Assembly: GCF_934617235.1 (NCBI RefSeq)
Contig: NZ_CAKTTZ010000007.1
Location: 7,116 to 71,115, forward strand
Direction of reading: 5' to 3'
DNA length: 64,000 nucleotides
DNA from: an uncultured Ellagibacter sp.
GTDB lineage: Bacteria; Actinomycetota; Coriobacteriia; Coriobacteriales; Eggerthellaceae
The translations under genes and the position numbers were made by a program. Position 1 is the stretch's first letter. Each line of letters begins with the position of its first letter. Of this stretch, positions 32,614-41,807 are shown in pieces. The notes under the pieces are model-generated. The model saw only the letters and a program-made list of their open reading frames with translations, made no database searches and was not told the origin of the DNA.

Positions 32614-34500
32614 CTACAGACGGCCCTCATGCGCGACGGACTTGTGGGCGCGGCGCTTCTCGAGCAGCTCCTTTTGCAGTGCCGTCGTCGCTTGGAAGAG
32701 AAAGTCGTATTCCTCGGTTCCCGCAAGCGATTCGTTGGCAAGCTGCGCTCGAAGCTCTTCAATCGCGTCTTCGGCATCGCCTATGGCAAGCTCTTCGGTG
32801 AGAAAGCGTGCAACGTCTTCGGGAGATGCCGTCTCGGTAGAGCTTCCCCCCGCGGTGAGCACGCGCCCCGCACGGGCATCGGCGGCACTTGCGTTCGAGA
32901 CGATGGCCGCAGCACTTGCCGTCGGGTCGGACGCAAGCGTGTCGAGGATGCTTGTCGCAAGCGTAGCATGCAGCGGGTCGTGCCATTGGGTTTGCGCGAG
33001 CGCATCGGCGTGCGTCAGCGCGACGAGCGGATACTGCGAGAGAACGCTTAGAAGCTCGCGTTCGAGCCGCAAACGGTTGAGCTCGGTCTTGGAAATCGCT
33101 CGTCGTGTCGGAACCTCGACAGGAACGGGGCCGCGCGCTTCGGAAGTCTCGCCAGCATCGCCGAAGCGGGCGGGCGGCTCGAGCTTTGCAAGCGCTTCGA
33201 GCACATCTTCCTCGCGGGCACGCGTTCGGCCTGCAATCTGGATGGCATAGTCTTTGGCGAGAAGCGAATCCTTGATCGGAGCGAGCACCGAAAGCGCCGA
33301 GGCAAGCGCTGCCGAGCGGCCCTCGGCGCTCGAGAGGTCATGCGCGGCGAGACGGCGATCGATGCCGTACTTCAAAAGGGGCTGCGCGTGCTCGATGAGC
33401 TCCTCAAGCTCGGCGCCACCGTGAGATCCCATGAACTCTGCGGGGTCAAGGTTGTCGGGCAGCGTGACGGCGCACAGTTCGATCCGAGTCTTGCCCGCTT
33501 CGGGCGTCATCGAGGAGTCAATGAATTCAAGCGCTCGATCGGCCGCCTTTTGACCTGCGGCGTCACCGTCGAAAAGATAGACGATCTTCTTCTGCGCATG
33601 ACGCGCGAGGATGCGGATATGGCGCATAGTAAGCGCCGTGCCGAGCGTGGCGACCGCGTTTCGCACGCCCCCTTCATGAAGGGCGATCACGTCGGTGTAG
33701 CCTTCGCATACGATGGCGACGCCGCTCGAAGCCATGGAGACCTTCGCCTTGTCGAGCCCGTAGAGCACCTGCGACTTATGAAACAGCGGCGTTTCCTGAG
33801 AATTGAGGTACTTCGGCTCTCCCGTCCCGATGACGCGGCCGCCGAAGGCGATACAGTCGCCCGACACATCGTTTATGGGGAACATGACGCGGTTGTAGAA
33901 GCGGTCGCGCAGCTTGCCCTGGGAATCACGGCTGCAGACGTTCGCCTCGACCATTTCGTCGGCCTTAAAGCCCTTCGAGGAAAGATGGCGGGTAAGCGCA
34001 CCTCTGCCAGGGGCGAACCCGAGGTTCCAATCGTTTGGAACCTTACCGCCAAGCCCACGCCCTGAGAGATACTCGCGCGCCGCCGCCGCATCAGGCGAGG
34101 TCGAACGCATCAGTTGCAGATGATAGAATTCCGCAGTTGCCTTGCAGATATCCTTCAGGCGGGCCTTCTTACTTGCGGGCGCTGCAGGTTTCCCACCCAC
34201 CTCGACGATATCGATATGCGCGCGTTCGGCAAGCCTGTGGACCGCTTCAGGAAAAGAGAGGTCTTCCGCCTTCATGATGAACGCGAACACATCGCCGCCC
34301 TCACCGCAACCGAAGCAGTGCCACAGCTGCAGTGCTGGATCGATCTTGCAAGAAGGCGATTTCTCGTTGTGAAAGGGACAGCAGCACCAAAAGTCGCGAC
34401 CGCGCTGTTTCACGGGAACGCGCTCGCTGAACACGGCGACGATGTCGCTCGCATCGCGAACTTTCTGGATGTCCTCGTCGGTTATGCGGCCGCCAGGCAT
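32614..34500 (-). CDS. dnaG: DNA primase
   Basis: A 628-residue primase that makes the RNA primers for replication. The zinc-binding domain has CPFHNEKSPSC and HCFGCGEGG (about residues 40-70); the catalytic TOPRIM domain follows at about 255-340 (VAIVCEGYTDVIALHEGG and YLFDGDAAGQKAADRA). The carboxy-terminal helicase-interaction domain is poorly conserved, as usual. It is 12 bases from a small membrane protein gene upstream and divergent, at a distance, from dgt. Confidence 0.96.
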   Translation of the reverse strand: MPGGRITDEDIQKVRDASDIVAVFSERVPVKQRGRDFWCCCPFHNEKSPSCKIDPALQLWHCFGCGEGGDVFAFIMKAEDLSFPEAVHRLAERAHIDIVEVGGKPAAPASKKARLKDICKATAEFYHLQLMRSTSPDAAAAREYLSGRGLGGKVPNDWNLGFAPGRGALTRHLSSKGFKADEMVEANVCSRDSQGKLRDRFYNRVMFPINDVSGDCIAFGGRVIGTGEPKYLNSQETPLFHKSQVLYGLDKAKVSMASSGVAIVCEGYTDVIALHEGGVRNAVATLGTALTMRHIRILARHAQKKIVYLFDGDAAGQKAADRALEFIDSSMTPEAGKTRIELCAVTLPDNLDPAEFMGSHGGAELEELIEHAQPLLKYGIDRRLAAHDLSSAEGRSAALASALSVLAPIKDSLLAKDYAIQIAGRTRAREEDVLEALAKLEPPARFGDAGETSEARGPVPVEVPTRRAISKTELNRLRLERELLSVLSQYPLVALTHADALAQTQWHDPLHATLATSILDTLASDPTASAAAIVSNASAADARAGRVLTAGGSSTETASPEDVARFLTEELAIGDAEDAIEELRAQLANESLAGTEEYDFLFQATTALQKELLEKRRAHKSVAHEGRL

Positions 34501-34512
34501 AGGGCGTGCCGC

Positions 34513-35244
34513 CTACTCGTCCGCTTTAGGCGACGACACAGACTCTGATGGGTCCGCCGCTGCCGCCGATGCGGGTTTGTTGCGCTTTTCGAGACGTTTT
34601 GCCTGCTCCCTTACGTGTTCGGGGACTTCCCATTGCTTATCCTGCAAATCGAGCAGAAGCTTCGCAGCGGTCGTGCGCTGCGAAAGGCGCACGCAGCCGA
34701 CAGTCTCGTCGGAAAACTCGCGGGCGAAGGTGACGCGCGCCGGGAGAATCGCCGCGCCGACGGATGCGCCCACAGCTCCAAAGACGGCCGTGAACGCATT
34801 CACCTCGGCAGTGGAAACCGACACATAGGCGCGCGTGATAAGAATGAGGACGGAGCAGGCGATGGCGAGCCCCACCACCACGTAGCAGAATGCGCGGCCA
34901 GCGTCGTTTTTACCGCACACGAGAGTCGCGATGACAAGCGATGCGAGAAGCGAAACCACGGTAAGCACGTTGCCATAAGAAACGATGGGTCCGAACATGG
35001 TCAGAGCAGCGCAGATGAAAGCGATGACGACACACGGGAGGAGCACCTTCTTCGCGATTTCGCCACGCTCGAACTCCTTTTCCGCAGAAAGGATGCGCGT
35101 GCGGACAACCTTGCCGTGAGGCCAGCGAAACGACCCGGCGGGATGCTCACGGCCGATGCCGGAGAGCTCGTCGACCTTAGACGACAATACTCCGAACAGG
35201 CCGATCGCAACAATGACGATCAAGATGATCAAAACCCACGGCAT
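34513..35244 (-). CDS. Multi-helix membrane protein of unknown function
   Basis: A 243-residue protein starting MPWVLIILIVIVAIGLFGVL. It has an amino-terminal helix, a loop of 45 residues, then four more helices (about 67-165), and a charged cytoplasmic tail (KRLEKRNKPASAAAADPSES). No family was recognised. It is followed after 12 bases by dnaG and is probably cotranscribed. The ATG at 35244 was chosen because hydrophobic sequence begins there. Confidence 0.7.
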   Translation of the reverse strand: MPWVLIILIVIVAIGLFGVLSSKVDELSGIGREHPAGSFRWPHGKVVRTRILSAEKEFERGEIAKKVLLPCVVIAFICAALTMFGPIVSYGNVLTVVSLLASLVIATLVCGKNDAGRAFCYVVVGLAIACSVLILITRAYVSVSTAEVNAFTAVFGAVGASVGAAILPARVTFAREFSDETVGCVRLSQRTTAAKLLLDLQDKQWEVPEHVREQAKRLEKRNKPASAAAADPSESVSSPKADE

Positions 35245-35355
35245 GGACGATTCCCTTCGCGCGATGACGATGCTTTTTGCAATGGCCCTTATGGTAGCAC
35301 GACCGATTGGCGCCCGCCCCGCGAGCTCGGGCAAATGCGCAGTGCGCCTATAACC

Positions 35356-35386
35356 TTGCCCGAAGAGCGCAAGCCACTGCTACAAT
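35356..35386 (+). promoter_or_regulatory. Candidate promoter of dgt
   Basis: TTGCCC (35356-35361), a 19-base gap and TACAAT (35381-35386) on the plus strand lie 78 bases before the dgt start. The spacing is longer than ideal, so confidence is limited. Confidence 0.35.
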
Positions 35387-35463
35387 GGCGGCACACGAAG
35401 AAGGCGCGACATCGCATGCATCAAAGCCGCGATGTTTCGCTTGCGGCGAGAAGGAAGGCGAGC

Positions 35464-36693
35464 ATGCCGAAAGAAACCATTCCCTATCTTTCGATTGACG
35501 CGGAAATCGAGGCGAGCATTCTTGCCGACCGTGCTGCCGGGCGAGAGAATCCCTATCGGTTTCGCGACGAGGACGTGGTGCGACGCGAAGCGAACCCGCA
35601 TGATGTCGCGACAATTGCACGACCGGCATTCGCCCGCGATATCGAGAAGATCGTGAACGTGCCCGCCTATAACCGTTACGCGGGAAAGACGCAGGTATTC
35701 TCGTTTGTCGAGAACGACGACATCTGCCGCCGCGGCCTGCATGTGCAGCTGGTGAGCCGCGTTGCGAGGGGCATCGGGCGGCTCCTCGGGCTGAACTGCG
35801 ATCTGATCGAGTCCATAGCGCTTGGACACGACCTGGGGCACACGCCGTTCGGACATGCGGGAGAGCGGTTCTTGTCGAGCTGCTACCATGAGCGCACCGG
35901 CCGCTACTTCAACCATAACGTCCATTCGGTTCGCGTGCTCGACCAGCTCTATCGCCGCAATGTGAGCCTGCAGACGCTCGACGGCGTGCTCTGCCACAAC
36001 GGCGAATTCGCCCAGCAGGAACTCAAGCGCGGGCACGTTACCACCTTCGATGAGCTCGACGCGCTCGTCGAGGACTGCACGGCCAATGAGAAAGCCATCG
36101 CCACACTGCGCCCCTCAACACTCGAGGGTTGCGTCGTGCGCGTAGCGGACATGATCGCCTACGTCGGCAAAGACCGTCAGGATGCTATGGATATGGGCGC
36201 GCTCTCCTCGCTCGATGCATTCGAGTCGACGGTGATGGGCAAGGCGAACGCGCAGATCATCAACAACCTTACGGCCGATATCGTGAACGAGAGTTACGGC
36301 ACGGACCGCATCGCCATGAGCGAGGCCATGTTCGAGGACCTCAAGCGGGCGAAGCGCCAAAACTACGAGCTCATCTATAACAAGGAAGGCCTTGCCGCAA
36401 GTGACGGGATCACCGTCGGGCAGATGTTCGAGGAAGTCTACGAGAAACTGCTCGGCGACCTTATGGCAGACCGCGAGGAGTCGGCCATATTCAGGCACCA
36501 TATCGATTATCTCGCGAGGAAATCGCGCTCCATCACGCGCGAGCGCTACGTGGACGCAACGGAGCCGAACCAGATTGTGGTCGACTACATCGCCTCGATG
36601 ACGGACAGCTACTTCATGGCGCTCTACGCTCACCTGTTCCCGGAACGCGCGAACCAGGTTCAACTGCGAGGCTATTGCGCCGATTTGCGCTAA
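35464..36693 (+). CDS. dgt: Deoxyguanosinetriphosphate triphosphohydrolase-like HD protein
   Basis: A 409-residue HD-domain dNTP triphosphohydrolase, which cuts dNTPs to nucleoside and triphosphate. The HD motif is in [19 protein letters not shown] (about residues 117-135), preceded by the conserved R and H of [13 protein letters not shown], with the later Asp in [11 protein letters not shown] at about 228. AAGGAAGG precedes the ATG at 35464; the much longer frame upstream is a shadow over the divergent gene. The stop overlaps that of rnhA by four bases on the other strand. Confidence 0.92.
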   Translation: MPKETIPYLSIDAEIEASILADRAAGRENPYRFRDEDVVRREANPHDVATIARPAFARDIEKIVNVPAYNRYAGKTQVFSFVENDDICRRGLHVQLVSRVARGIGRLLGLNCDLIESIALGHDLGHTPFGHAGERFLSSCYHERTGRYFNHNVHSVRVLDQLYRRNVSLQTLDGVLCHNGEFAQQELKRGHVTTFDELDALVEDCTANEKAIATLRPSTLEGCVVRVADMIAYVGKDRQDAMDMGALSSLDAFESTVMGKANAQIINNLTADIVNESYGTDRIAMSEAMFEDLKRAKRQNYELIYNKEGLAASDGITVGQMFEEVYEKLLGDLMADREESAIFRHHIDYLARKSRSITRERYVDATEPNQIVVDYIASMTDSYFMALYAHLFPERANQVQLRGYCADLR

Positions 36694-37166
36694 CCGGGAA
36701 AACCGACGTCCTCGAGCAGCCCCTCCCCGTCGGCGGCGGCGGTCGCAAGCGCATCACAGCGCTCGTTTTCGGGGTGGCCGGCGTGACCCTTTACCCAGAT
36801 GAAGGTCACATCGTGGGGCTTTTTCGCCTCGAGCAGGCGCTTCCACAAATCAACGTTTTTGACAGGTTCTTTCTTCGCGTTTTTCCACCCGCGCTTAAGC
36901 CAGCCCTCGACCCAATGTTGGTTGAAGGCGTTCACCACGTACTGCGAGTCGGAATGCACCTCGACGGTGCAGGGGCGTTTGAGCGCCTCAAGTGCCACAA
37001 TGACGCCGAGCAGCTCCATGCGGTTGTTCGTCGTGGTCGCGTACCCCTGAGAGAGTTCGCGTTCGTGCAGCTTGCCCGCCGAATCGACGAACTGCAGCAC
37101 GGCGCCATAGCCGCCAGGGCCGGGATTCCCACGAGATGAGCCGTCGGTGAAGATCGTGACTTTCAT
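36690..37166 (-). CDS. rnhA: Ribonuclease HI
   Basis: A 158-residue RNase H1 that degrades RNA in RNA-DNA hybrids. The DEDD catalytic set is visible: Asp8 in [15 protein letters not shown], Glu in NNRMELLGV, Asp in VHSDSQYVV and Asp in ENERCDALA. The basic protrusion ([14 protein letters not shown]) is present. Start at 37166 after AAGGACGG. Convergent with dgt. Confidence 0.96.
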   Translation of the reverse strand: MKVTIFTDGSSRGNPGPGGYGAVLQFVDSAGKLHERELSQGYATTTNNRMELLGVIVALEALKRPCTVEVHSDSQYVVNAFNQHWVEGWLKRGWKNAKKEPVKNVDLWKRLLEAKKPHDVTFIWVKGHAGHPENERCDALATAAADGEGLLEDVGFPG

Positions 37167-37187
37167 GCCGTCCTTTCGTCTCAAGCA

Positions 37188-37228
37188 AACTGAGGGCGGG
37201 TCCCTTTTGCGGGTGCCCGCCCTCAGTT
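37188..37228 (-). terminator. Hairpin between the metal ATPase and rnhA
   Basis: AACTGAGGGCGGG (37188-37200) and CCCGCCCTCAGTT (37216-37228) form a 13-pair stem. On the minus strand TTTGCTTG follows, a weak U-run. It lies 48 bases after the ATPase stop and 22 before the rnhA start. Confidence 0.65.
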
Positions 37229-37275
37229 AAGATACCCGAGCCATCGCACGATGGGAAGGGCAAAGGGCCGAAGCC

Positions 37276-39357
37276 CTACAGATTGTACGAACGCGAGCTG
37301 TGCATGCTGAGCGCGATCGTCGAGGCGTTATGCAGAAGCGAGGAGGTCTGCGGCGTGATAATACCGCCGATGCCAAGCGCCAAGAGCGCCGAATTGAACC
37401 CAATGGTCTGTGCAAACGAGGTGTCCATTCGTCCCATGAGGCCCTGCGAGAGCTTGCGCATCTGAACGAGCGAACTCAGATTGCCCTCTGAGAGCGTGAT
37501 ATCGGCAACCTCCTTGGCAATAGCAGTGCCCTGCCCCATGGCAACACCCACCGTTGCCGCAGAGAGAGCAGGGGAATCGTTCACGCCATCCCCCACCATG
37601 ACCACCTTGCACCCTTCGGCCTTCAGCTGTTCAACGACCTCATGCTTGTCCTCGGGGAGCATGTCGGCACGAAACTCGGTGATTCCGGCAGCCTGCGCAA
37701 CGCGGGAAGCCGTCTTCTCGTTGTCGCCTGTCAGCATGATGATCCGCTCGAAGCCGAGATTACGCAGCTCTTCGACCGCTTCGGAAACGCCCGACTTCAA
37801 AGGGTCGTCGATACCGATAACGCCGACAAGCTTGCCATCGACGGCAAGATAGAGCGTCGAGAGATCGCTCGCTTCGGCGTCGATCATCTGTTGCTCCTCC
37901 TCGGATACGACGACACCCTCGTCCTCGACGACGAAGTGCCTCGACCCGATGACCGCGCGTTTGCCATCGAGGGAGCTTGCAATGCCGTGCGCCACGATGT
38001 ACTCGACGGCGGCATGGCGTTCGCGATGCTTGAGGTTCTTTTCCGCCGCAGCGCGAACGACCGCGCGAGCGACAGGGTGCGGGAAATGCTCTTCAAGGCA
38101 TGCCGAGAAGCGAAGCACTTGGGTTCGGTTCCATCCATCAAGCGCGATGATGCACTTCACCTGGGGCTGAGCCTCGGTAAGCGTGCCGGTCTTGTCGAAG
38201 ACGATAGTATCGGCCTGGGCAAAAGCCTCGAAATGCTTCGATCCCTTCACCGTGAAACCAGCCTTGGCGGCCTGGCTCATGGCGGACAGCACCGAAATCG
38301 ACCCCGTCAGCTTGAGCGCGCAGGAGTAGTCAACCATAAGCGCCGCAGACGTCTTCACCAAACTGCGCGTGGTGAGCGCAACGATGCCTGCGAGCAGGAA
38401 GTTCCACGGAACGATGCGATCCGCCAAGCGTTCGCGTTTTGTCTGAACATCCGATTTCATGCTTTCGGACATCTCGACCAGCGAGACGATGGAGCGGATC
38501 TTCGTCTCGCCCGTCGCCGCCTTGACACGGACGAAAATCTCTCCCTCTTCGCAGGCGGTACCCGCAAAGACGTCATCGCCGACCGTGCGTTCGACGGCAA
38601 GCGGCTCGCCGGTGAGAGTCGACTGGTTCACCATGGCCACACCGCGTTCGACCACACCGTCGACGCTTATGGGCATGCCGGTACGGACGACGACCAAGTC
38701 ACCCGATTTAAGGTTGGCGGAGGGAACAGTGATTTCCCTATCCCCGTCGACAAGCTGGGCGTTTTCGGGAGCTCCGAGCAAAGAGTAGATAAGCTGGTTC
38801 TCCGAACGCGCTCGCGTGTAGTCTTCGAGCGTCTCGCCCAAATCGAGAAGGAACATCGTCGAGGCAGCTGTCGCGAAATCGCCCTTCACAAACGAGATGC
38901 CGATAGCGGCCGCGTCGAGGACGGGCACATCGAGACGCGCGTGCAAAAGCGAGTTCAAGGCGGCCTTCAGGAAAAGGCGGTAATGCCAGATGGTCCTTAT
39001 GACGCGCAGCGGCGCGGGAAGGAACCACTTGCGTGCGAAGTGGGAACCGACAAGCATCGCAATGTCCATCAACAGGGAATGCGTGCGAACCGAAAGCGCC
39101 GTCGGGCATGCGAGCTTCGCCTTCTCGATGGACGCCGCATCGACGGCATCCATCGCAGCGAGCAACGAGGCCCTTGTCTCTTCCCCACCTCCATAGGTGA
39201 TGGCAAGCGATCCGATTCGCGGGTAAACGCAAGCCGAGGAGACACCAGGGCATGCCGTCATGAGCGACTCGAGCGCATCGACGTCCGATTCCGGCACGCG
39301 ACCATAGAGGCGAACGCGGATTCGCCCCGGTATCTCATGCTCAATCGTGTATTTCAT
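37276..39357 (-). CDS. Heavy-metal P1B-type ATPase
   Basis: A 693-residue metal-pumping ATPase. The phosphorylation site is DKTGTLTEA, with TGEP in the actuator domain, the HP motif in HFPHPVARAVV and GDGVNDSPAL near the end. The amino end MKYTIEHEIPGRIRVRLYG resembles an HMA fold but lacks CxxC. The metal-site helix reads MVDYSCALKLTG where copper pumps have CPC, so the metal is uncertain; manganese, zinc or iron are possible. A DUF6110 gene is 12 bases upstream, a common partner. Confidence 0.9.
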   Translation of the reverse strand: MKYTIEHEIPGRIRVRLYGRVPESDVDALESLMTACPGVSSACVYPRIGSLAITYGGGEETRASLLAAMDAVDAASIEKAKLACPTALSVRTHSLLMDIAMLVGSHFARKWFLPAPLRVIRTIWHYRLFLKAALNSLLHARLDVPVLDAAAIGISFVKGDFATAASTMFLLDLGETLEDYTRARSENQLIYSLLGAPENAQLVDGDREITVPSANLKSGDLVVVRTGMPISVDGVVERGVAMVNQSTLTGEPLAVERTVGDDVFAGTACEEGEIFVRVKAATGETKIRSIVSLVEMSESMKSDVQTKRERLADRIVPWNFLLAGIVALTTRSLVKTSAALMVDYSCALKLTGSISVLSAMSQAAKAGFTVKGSKHFEAFAQADTIVFDKTGTLTEAQPQVKCIIALDGWNRTQVLRFSACLEEHFPHPVARAVVRAAAEKNLKHRERHAAVEYIVAHGIASSLDGKRAVIGSRHFVVEDEGVVVSEEEQQMIDAEASDLSTLYLAVDGKLVGVIGIDDPLKSGVSEAVEELRNLGFERIIMLTGDNEKTASRVAQAAGITEFRADMLPEDKHEVVEQLKAEGCKVVMVGDGVNDSPALSAATVGVAMGQGTAIAKEVADITLSEGNLSSLVQMRKLSQGLMGRMDTSFAQTIGFNSALLALGIGGIITPQTSSLLHNASTIALSMHSSRSYNL

Positions 39358-39369
39358 CGAGCGGCTTCT

Positions 39370-39621
39370 TTACTTCTCGTCCTTGGCTTCGGCCTTTTCG
39401 GATTCGGCGAGATTGATGTAATTTGCCTCGGCAACGATGTCGTCGACCTGGGCTTTCGCCTCTTCAACGATGTTCTGGTAACCCTGCTTCACCTGCAGGC
39501 CCTTGGCGACGCCCTGAACGTAGCACTTCCGCGCAGTCTTAGAAGTGAGCGCCTTCACACCGACCGTACCGGCAAGAAAGCCTGCGCCGACGAGCAAGGA
39601 GTTGAACGTTTTCTTTTTCAT
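39370..39621 (-). CDS. DUF6110-like small membrane-associated protein
   Basis: An 83-residue protein with a short hydrophobic amino end (FNSLLVGAGFLAGTVGVKAL) and a conserved KTARKCYVQGVAKGLQVKQG stretch, then a Lys/Glu-rich tail. It resembles small proteins of unknown function (DUF6110 as recalled) encoded just before P1B ATPases. It may help deliver metal to the pump or regulate it. GAAAGGAATC gives its ribosome site. Confidence 0.75.
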   Translation of the reverse strand: MKKKTFNSLLVGAGFLAGTVGVKALTSKTARKCYVQGVAKGLQVKQGYQNIVEEAKAQVDDIVAEANYINLAESEKAEAKDEK

Positions 39622-39728
39622 TACAGATTCCTTTCTGATAATTGAGCTTACGCATAGTTAGCCCAAGATAACGAACAGAAAGGATTGTAAACTGTTGGTA
39701 AGAAAAGAGCGATGGAATTCACATAAAG

Positions 39729-41213
39729 TTAACTATGGCTTTCCGCAAAATCGATGAGCTCCTGGCGGTTATGGACGCCGCATTTCGCGTAGATGCGACG
39801 CAGGTGCGTGTCGACCGTGCTTTTTGAGATGCAAAGCTCACTTGCGATGCGCTCGCCTGTACGGCCCTTGAGCGCGAGCGGTAAAACCTCCGCTTCGCGA
39901 GGGGAAAGCCCCGCTTCTGCTCCGATCTTCCGACAGGTGGCATCGAAGCGGTCAAGCGTAATGGCGACTTGGGAGAGCGCCGAAAAGTCACGCTCGGTAA
40001 ACAGATAGAGATAAGCGATCAGAGCGCACAAACCCGCCAAAGCGCACATGAAATGGGCGGCGGCGTTTCCAAAGAACACAACATCGAAGAAGTTGCCAAC
40101 GACCAGCCCCATGAACTCGCCAAAGAAAAGCGCGGCAAAACCGCGCCCAAACGTGACCGCGGCATCTCCGCCATCGATCTTGCCCATGACAAGGAAAAGA
40201 GACACCATGACAACGATAAGGGAGAGAAAACCCGCCATCGCAACAGCTTCTCCCGGTACCCCGATATCACCGAGGACCTCGACGAAGAGAAAGCCCCCCA
40301 TAAGCAGGAGCACCGAAAGACGATACGTACCACCCAGGGGGCCGGTTTCCCCACCCTGAACGAAGGCAAGGCCACGCGAGAGGACAGCAAGCATCCCCCC
40401 TTCTGGACGCGGCGCATCCTTCGAAGCGAGACGTGTGCCCTCGCCCCCGAAGAGCTGCAATGCCGCAAGACAGAAGAAGATGAAGAGCACGAGCGTAACG
40501 GGAAGCGTCGGCGTGGCATCCATCCCGGGTTCCGAGCCGTACGTCTGCATGATTCCCGTCGCCAACCCGAACAGCAGCGTGCCAAAAAGAAGTCGTCTCG
40601 TGAAGCGATTCTTCGGCGCATCACCTTTGTTTGATGGCCCCTTCGTGGCAGGCAGGGCGGAGCCGACGCGACGAAGCGCAAGCAGAAAAAAAAGCGACAG
40701 AAGAGGAAAAACGCAGATAAGCAAGCCGAGCACGGAGGGAAGCGACTCAGACCCCAAAAGGAAGCATATCGCAGCGCCGAGTGCGGAGCCGATAAGTGCC
40801 TCGGGGACAGAATGCTCGATTTCGAAACCGCCGAGCGCCTGGCCCCATGCGGCAAAAACAATGCCACTTGGGGTACCGACCAACAGCCCTTCAATTAAGA
40901 GCAGCGCGCCGTTATGCGTGCCGAGCAATTGCGTCGCAAGCGACCCCGCCGCCATAAGGACAGTGCTCACGATAAGCGAGGGGGTGGAAAGCAGGCGATG
41001 CCTGAGAGGGTTCGGAGCGAACGCGCATGCAATGAGCGCGAACGCCATGAAAAACAAGGAAAAGAGTAGCTCGCCGCGTTCGAACTCGAATTCGCCGATT
41101 GAAAAAGAGCAATTCGATCCCATGTAGAGAAGCGAGATAACGCACGACTGGAAAGACGCAAAGCCCAAAATAGCGCAACGAGCGCGTCTTGCGTCGCTTG
41201 GAACTTGGACCAC
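39729..41213 (-). CDS. Membrane-embedded LuxR-family transcription regulator
   Basis: A 494-residue protein with about twelve membrane helices (residues 10-420) and a cytoplasmic LuxR-type helix-turn-helix at the end (about 430-490: LSPREAEVLPLALKGRTGER, then ISKSTVDTHLRRIYAKCGV). Such fusions of a transporter-like membrane part to a DNA-binding domain are numerous in Eggerthella relatives, and several control nearby catabolic genes. The start is GTG at 41213, five bases after GGAGGAG. The target here is unknown; neighbours are tatA and the metal ATPase pair. Confidence 0.92.
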   Translation of the reverse strand: MVQVPSDARRARCAILGFASFQSCVISLLYMGSNCSFSIGEFEFERGELLFSLFFMAFALIACAFAPNPLRHRLLSTPSLIVSTVLMAAGSLATQLLGTHNGALLLIEGLLVGTPSGIVFAAWGQALGGFEIEHSVPEALIGSALGAAICFLLGSESLPSVLGLLICVFPLLSLFFLLALRRVGSALPATKGPSNKGDAPKNRFTRRLLFGTLLFGLATGIMQTYGSEPGMDATPTLPVTLVLFIFFCLAALQLFGGEGTRLASKDAPRPEGGMLAVLSRGLAFVQGGETGPLGGTYRLSVLLLMGGFLFVEVLGDIGVPGEAVAMAGFLSLIVVMVSLFLVMGKIDGGDAAVTFGRGFAALFFGEFMGLVVGNFFDVVFFGNAAAHFMCALAGLCALIAYLYLFTERDFSALSQVAITLDRFDATCRKIGAEAGLSPREAEVLPLALKGRTGERIASELCISKSTVDTHLRRIYAKCGVHNRQELIDFAESHS

Positions 41214-41290
41214 GCCAACTCCTCCTCTATCGAACGGTTAGTTAATCAGTATCCACGGAAAGCATCGTAGAGAGATGATACCCCGCCCGA

Positions 41291-41328
41291 AAGCAAATTG
41301 GGCACACAGCTTCAAGCCGCGTGCCCAA
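41291..41328 (-). terminator. Terminator after tatA
   Basis: On the minus strand TTGGGCACGCGGCT (41315-41328) pairs with AGCTGTGTGCCCAA (41298-41311) apart from G-U and one mismatch, followed by TTTGCTTTC. It lies about 30 bases after the tatA stop. Confidence 0.7.
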
Positions 41329-41355
41329 GGGAAGGGTCTTTCGTTGGATGGTTCG

Positions 41356-41631
41356 CTATTCGGAGGCAACAACCTTCTTCACGACGCGCTTCTTCGTGGT
41401 TTTAGGAGCCTCCTCATCGTCGGCAGATTCAGACTCGACAAGATTATCTGCAACCTCTTCTGCATCGGTTGCCTCTTCGGTCTTCTTGTTCGAACCAAGG
41501 CCTTCGCGCAGGCCCTTGACCGACTTGCCGATGGCGCTGCCGAGCTTCGGAAGGTTCTTCGGCCCGAAGATAAGAAGAACGACAACGAGAATAATAAGAA
41601 GTTCAGGGGTTCCCATTCCGAGGATTTTCAT
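41356..41631 (-). CDS. tatA: Sec-independent protein translocase TatA
   Basis: A 91-residue TatA: a single membrane helix (PELLIILVVVLLIFGPKNLP), the FGPKNLPKLG hinge, an amphipathic helix (SAIGKSVKGLREGL) and an acidic/basic tail. It forms the pore for folded, twin-arginine proteins. ATG at 41631 follows AAAGGAG. tatB and tatC are not adjacent, which is common in actinobacteria. A possible client, the Tat lipoprotein at 61.4 kb, lies in this window. Confidence 0.94.
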   Translation of the reverse strand: MKILGMGTPELLIILVVVLLIFGPKNLPKLGSAIGKSVKGLREGLGSNKKTEEATDAEEVADNLVESESADDEEAPKTTKKRVVKKVVASE

Positions 41632-41726
41632 TGCGATGCTCCTTTTGCATTGCCTTGCCAACGTGTTATCCCGACTATGCAGCGAACGGCGTGAGAAGGC
41701 CATCACGCAAACCCATGATTTTGCCG

Positions 41727-41769
41727 CATGACAAAAAATCGTCCTTGTCATGTATTTGCATGACAAAGG
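41727..41769 (-). promoter_or_regulatory. Three-copy CATGACAA repeat, terminator of ribF and tatA control region
   Basis: CATGACAA occurs at 41727-41734 and 41759-41766, with its inverse TTGTCATG between them at 41745-41752. Read on the minus strand the last two make a stem closed by CCTT/AAGG, followed by ACGATTTTTT, a likely ribF terminator. The third copy inside the tatA upstream region makes an operator array also possible. Confidence 0.55.
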
Positions 41770-41807
41770 CGAAATAGCAGGTCAATTAACTAATTGGGAA
41801 GTATACG

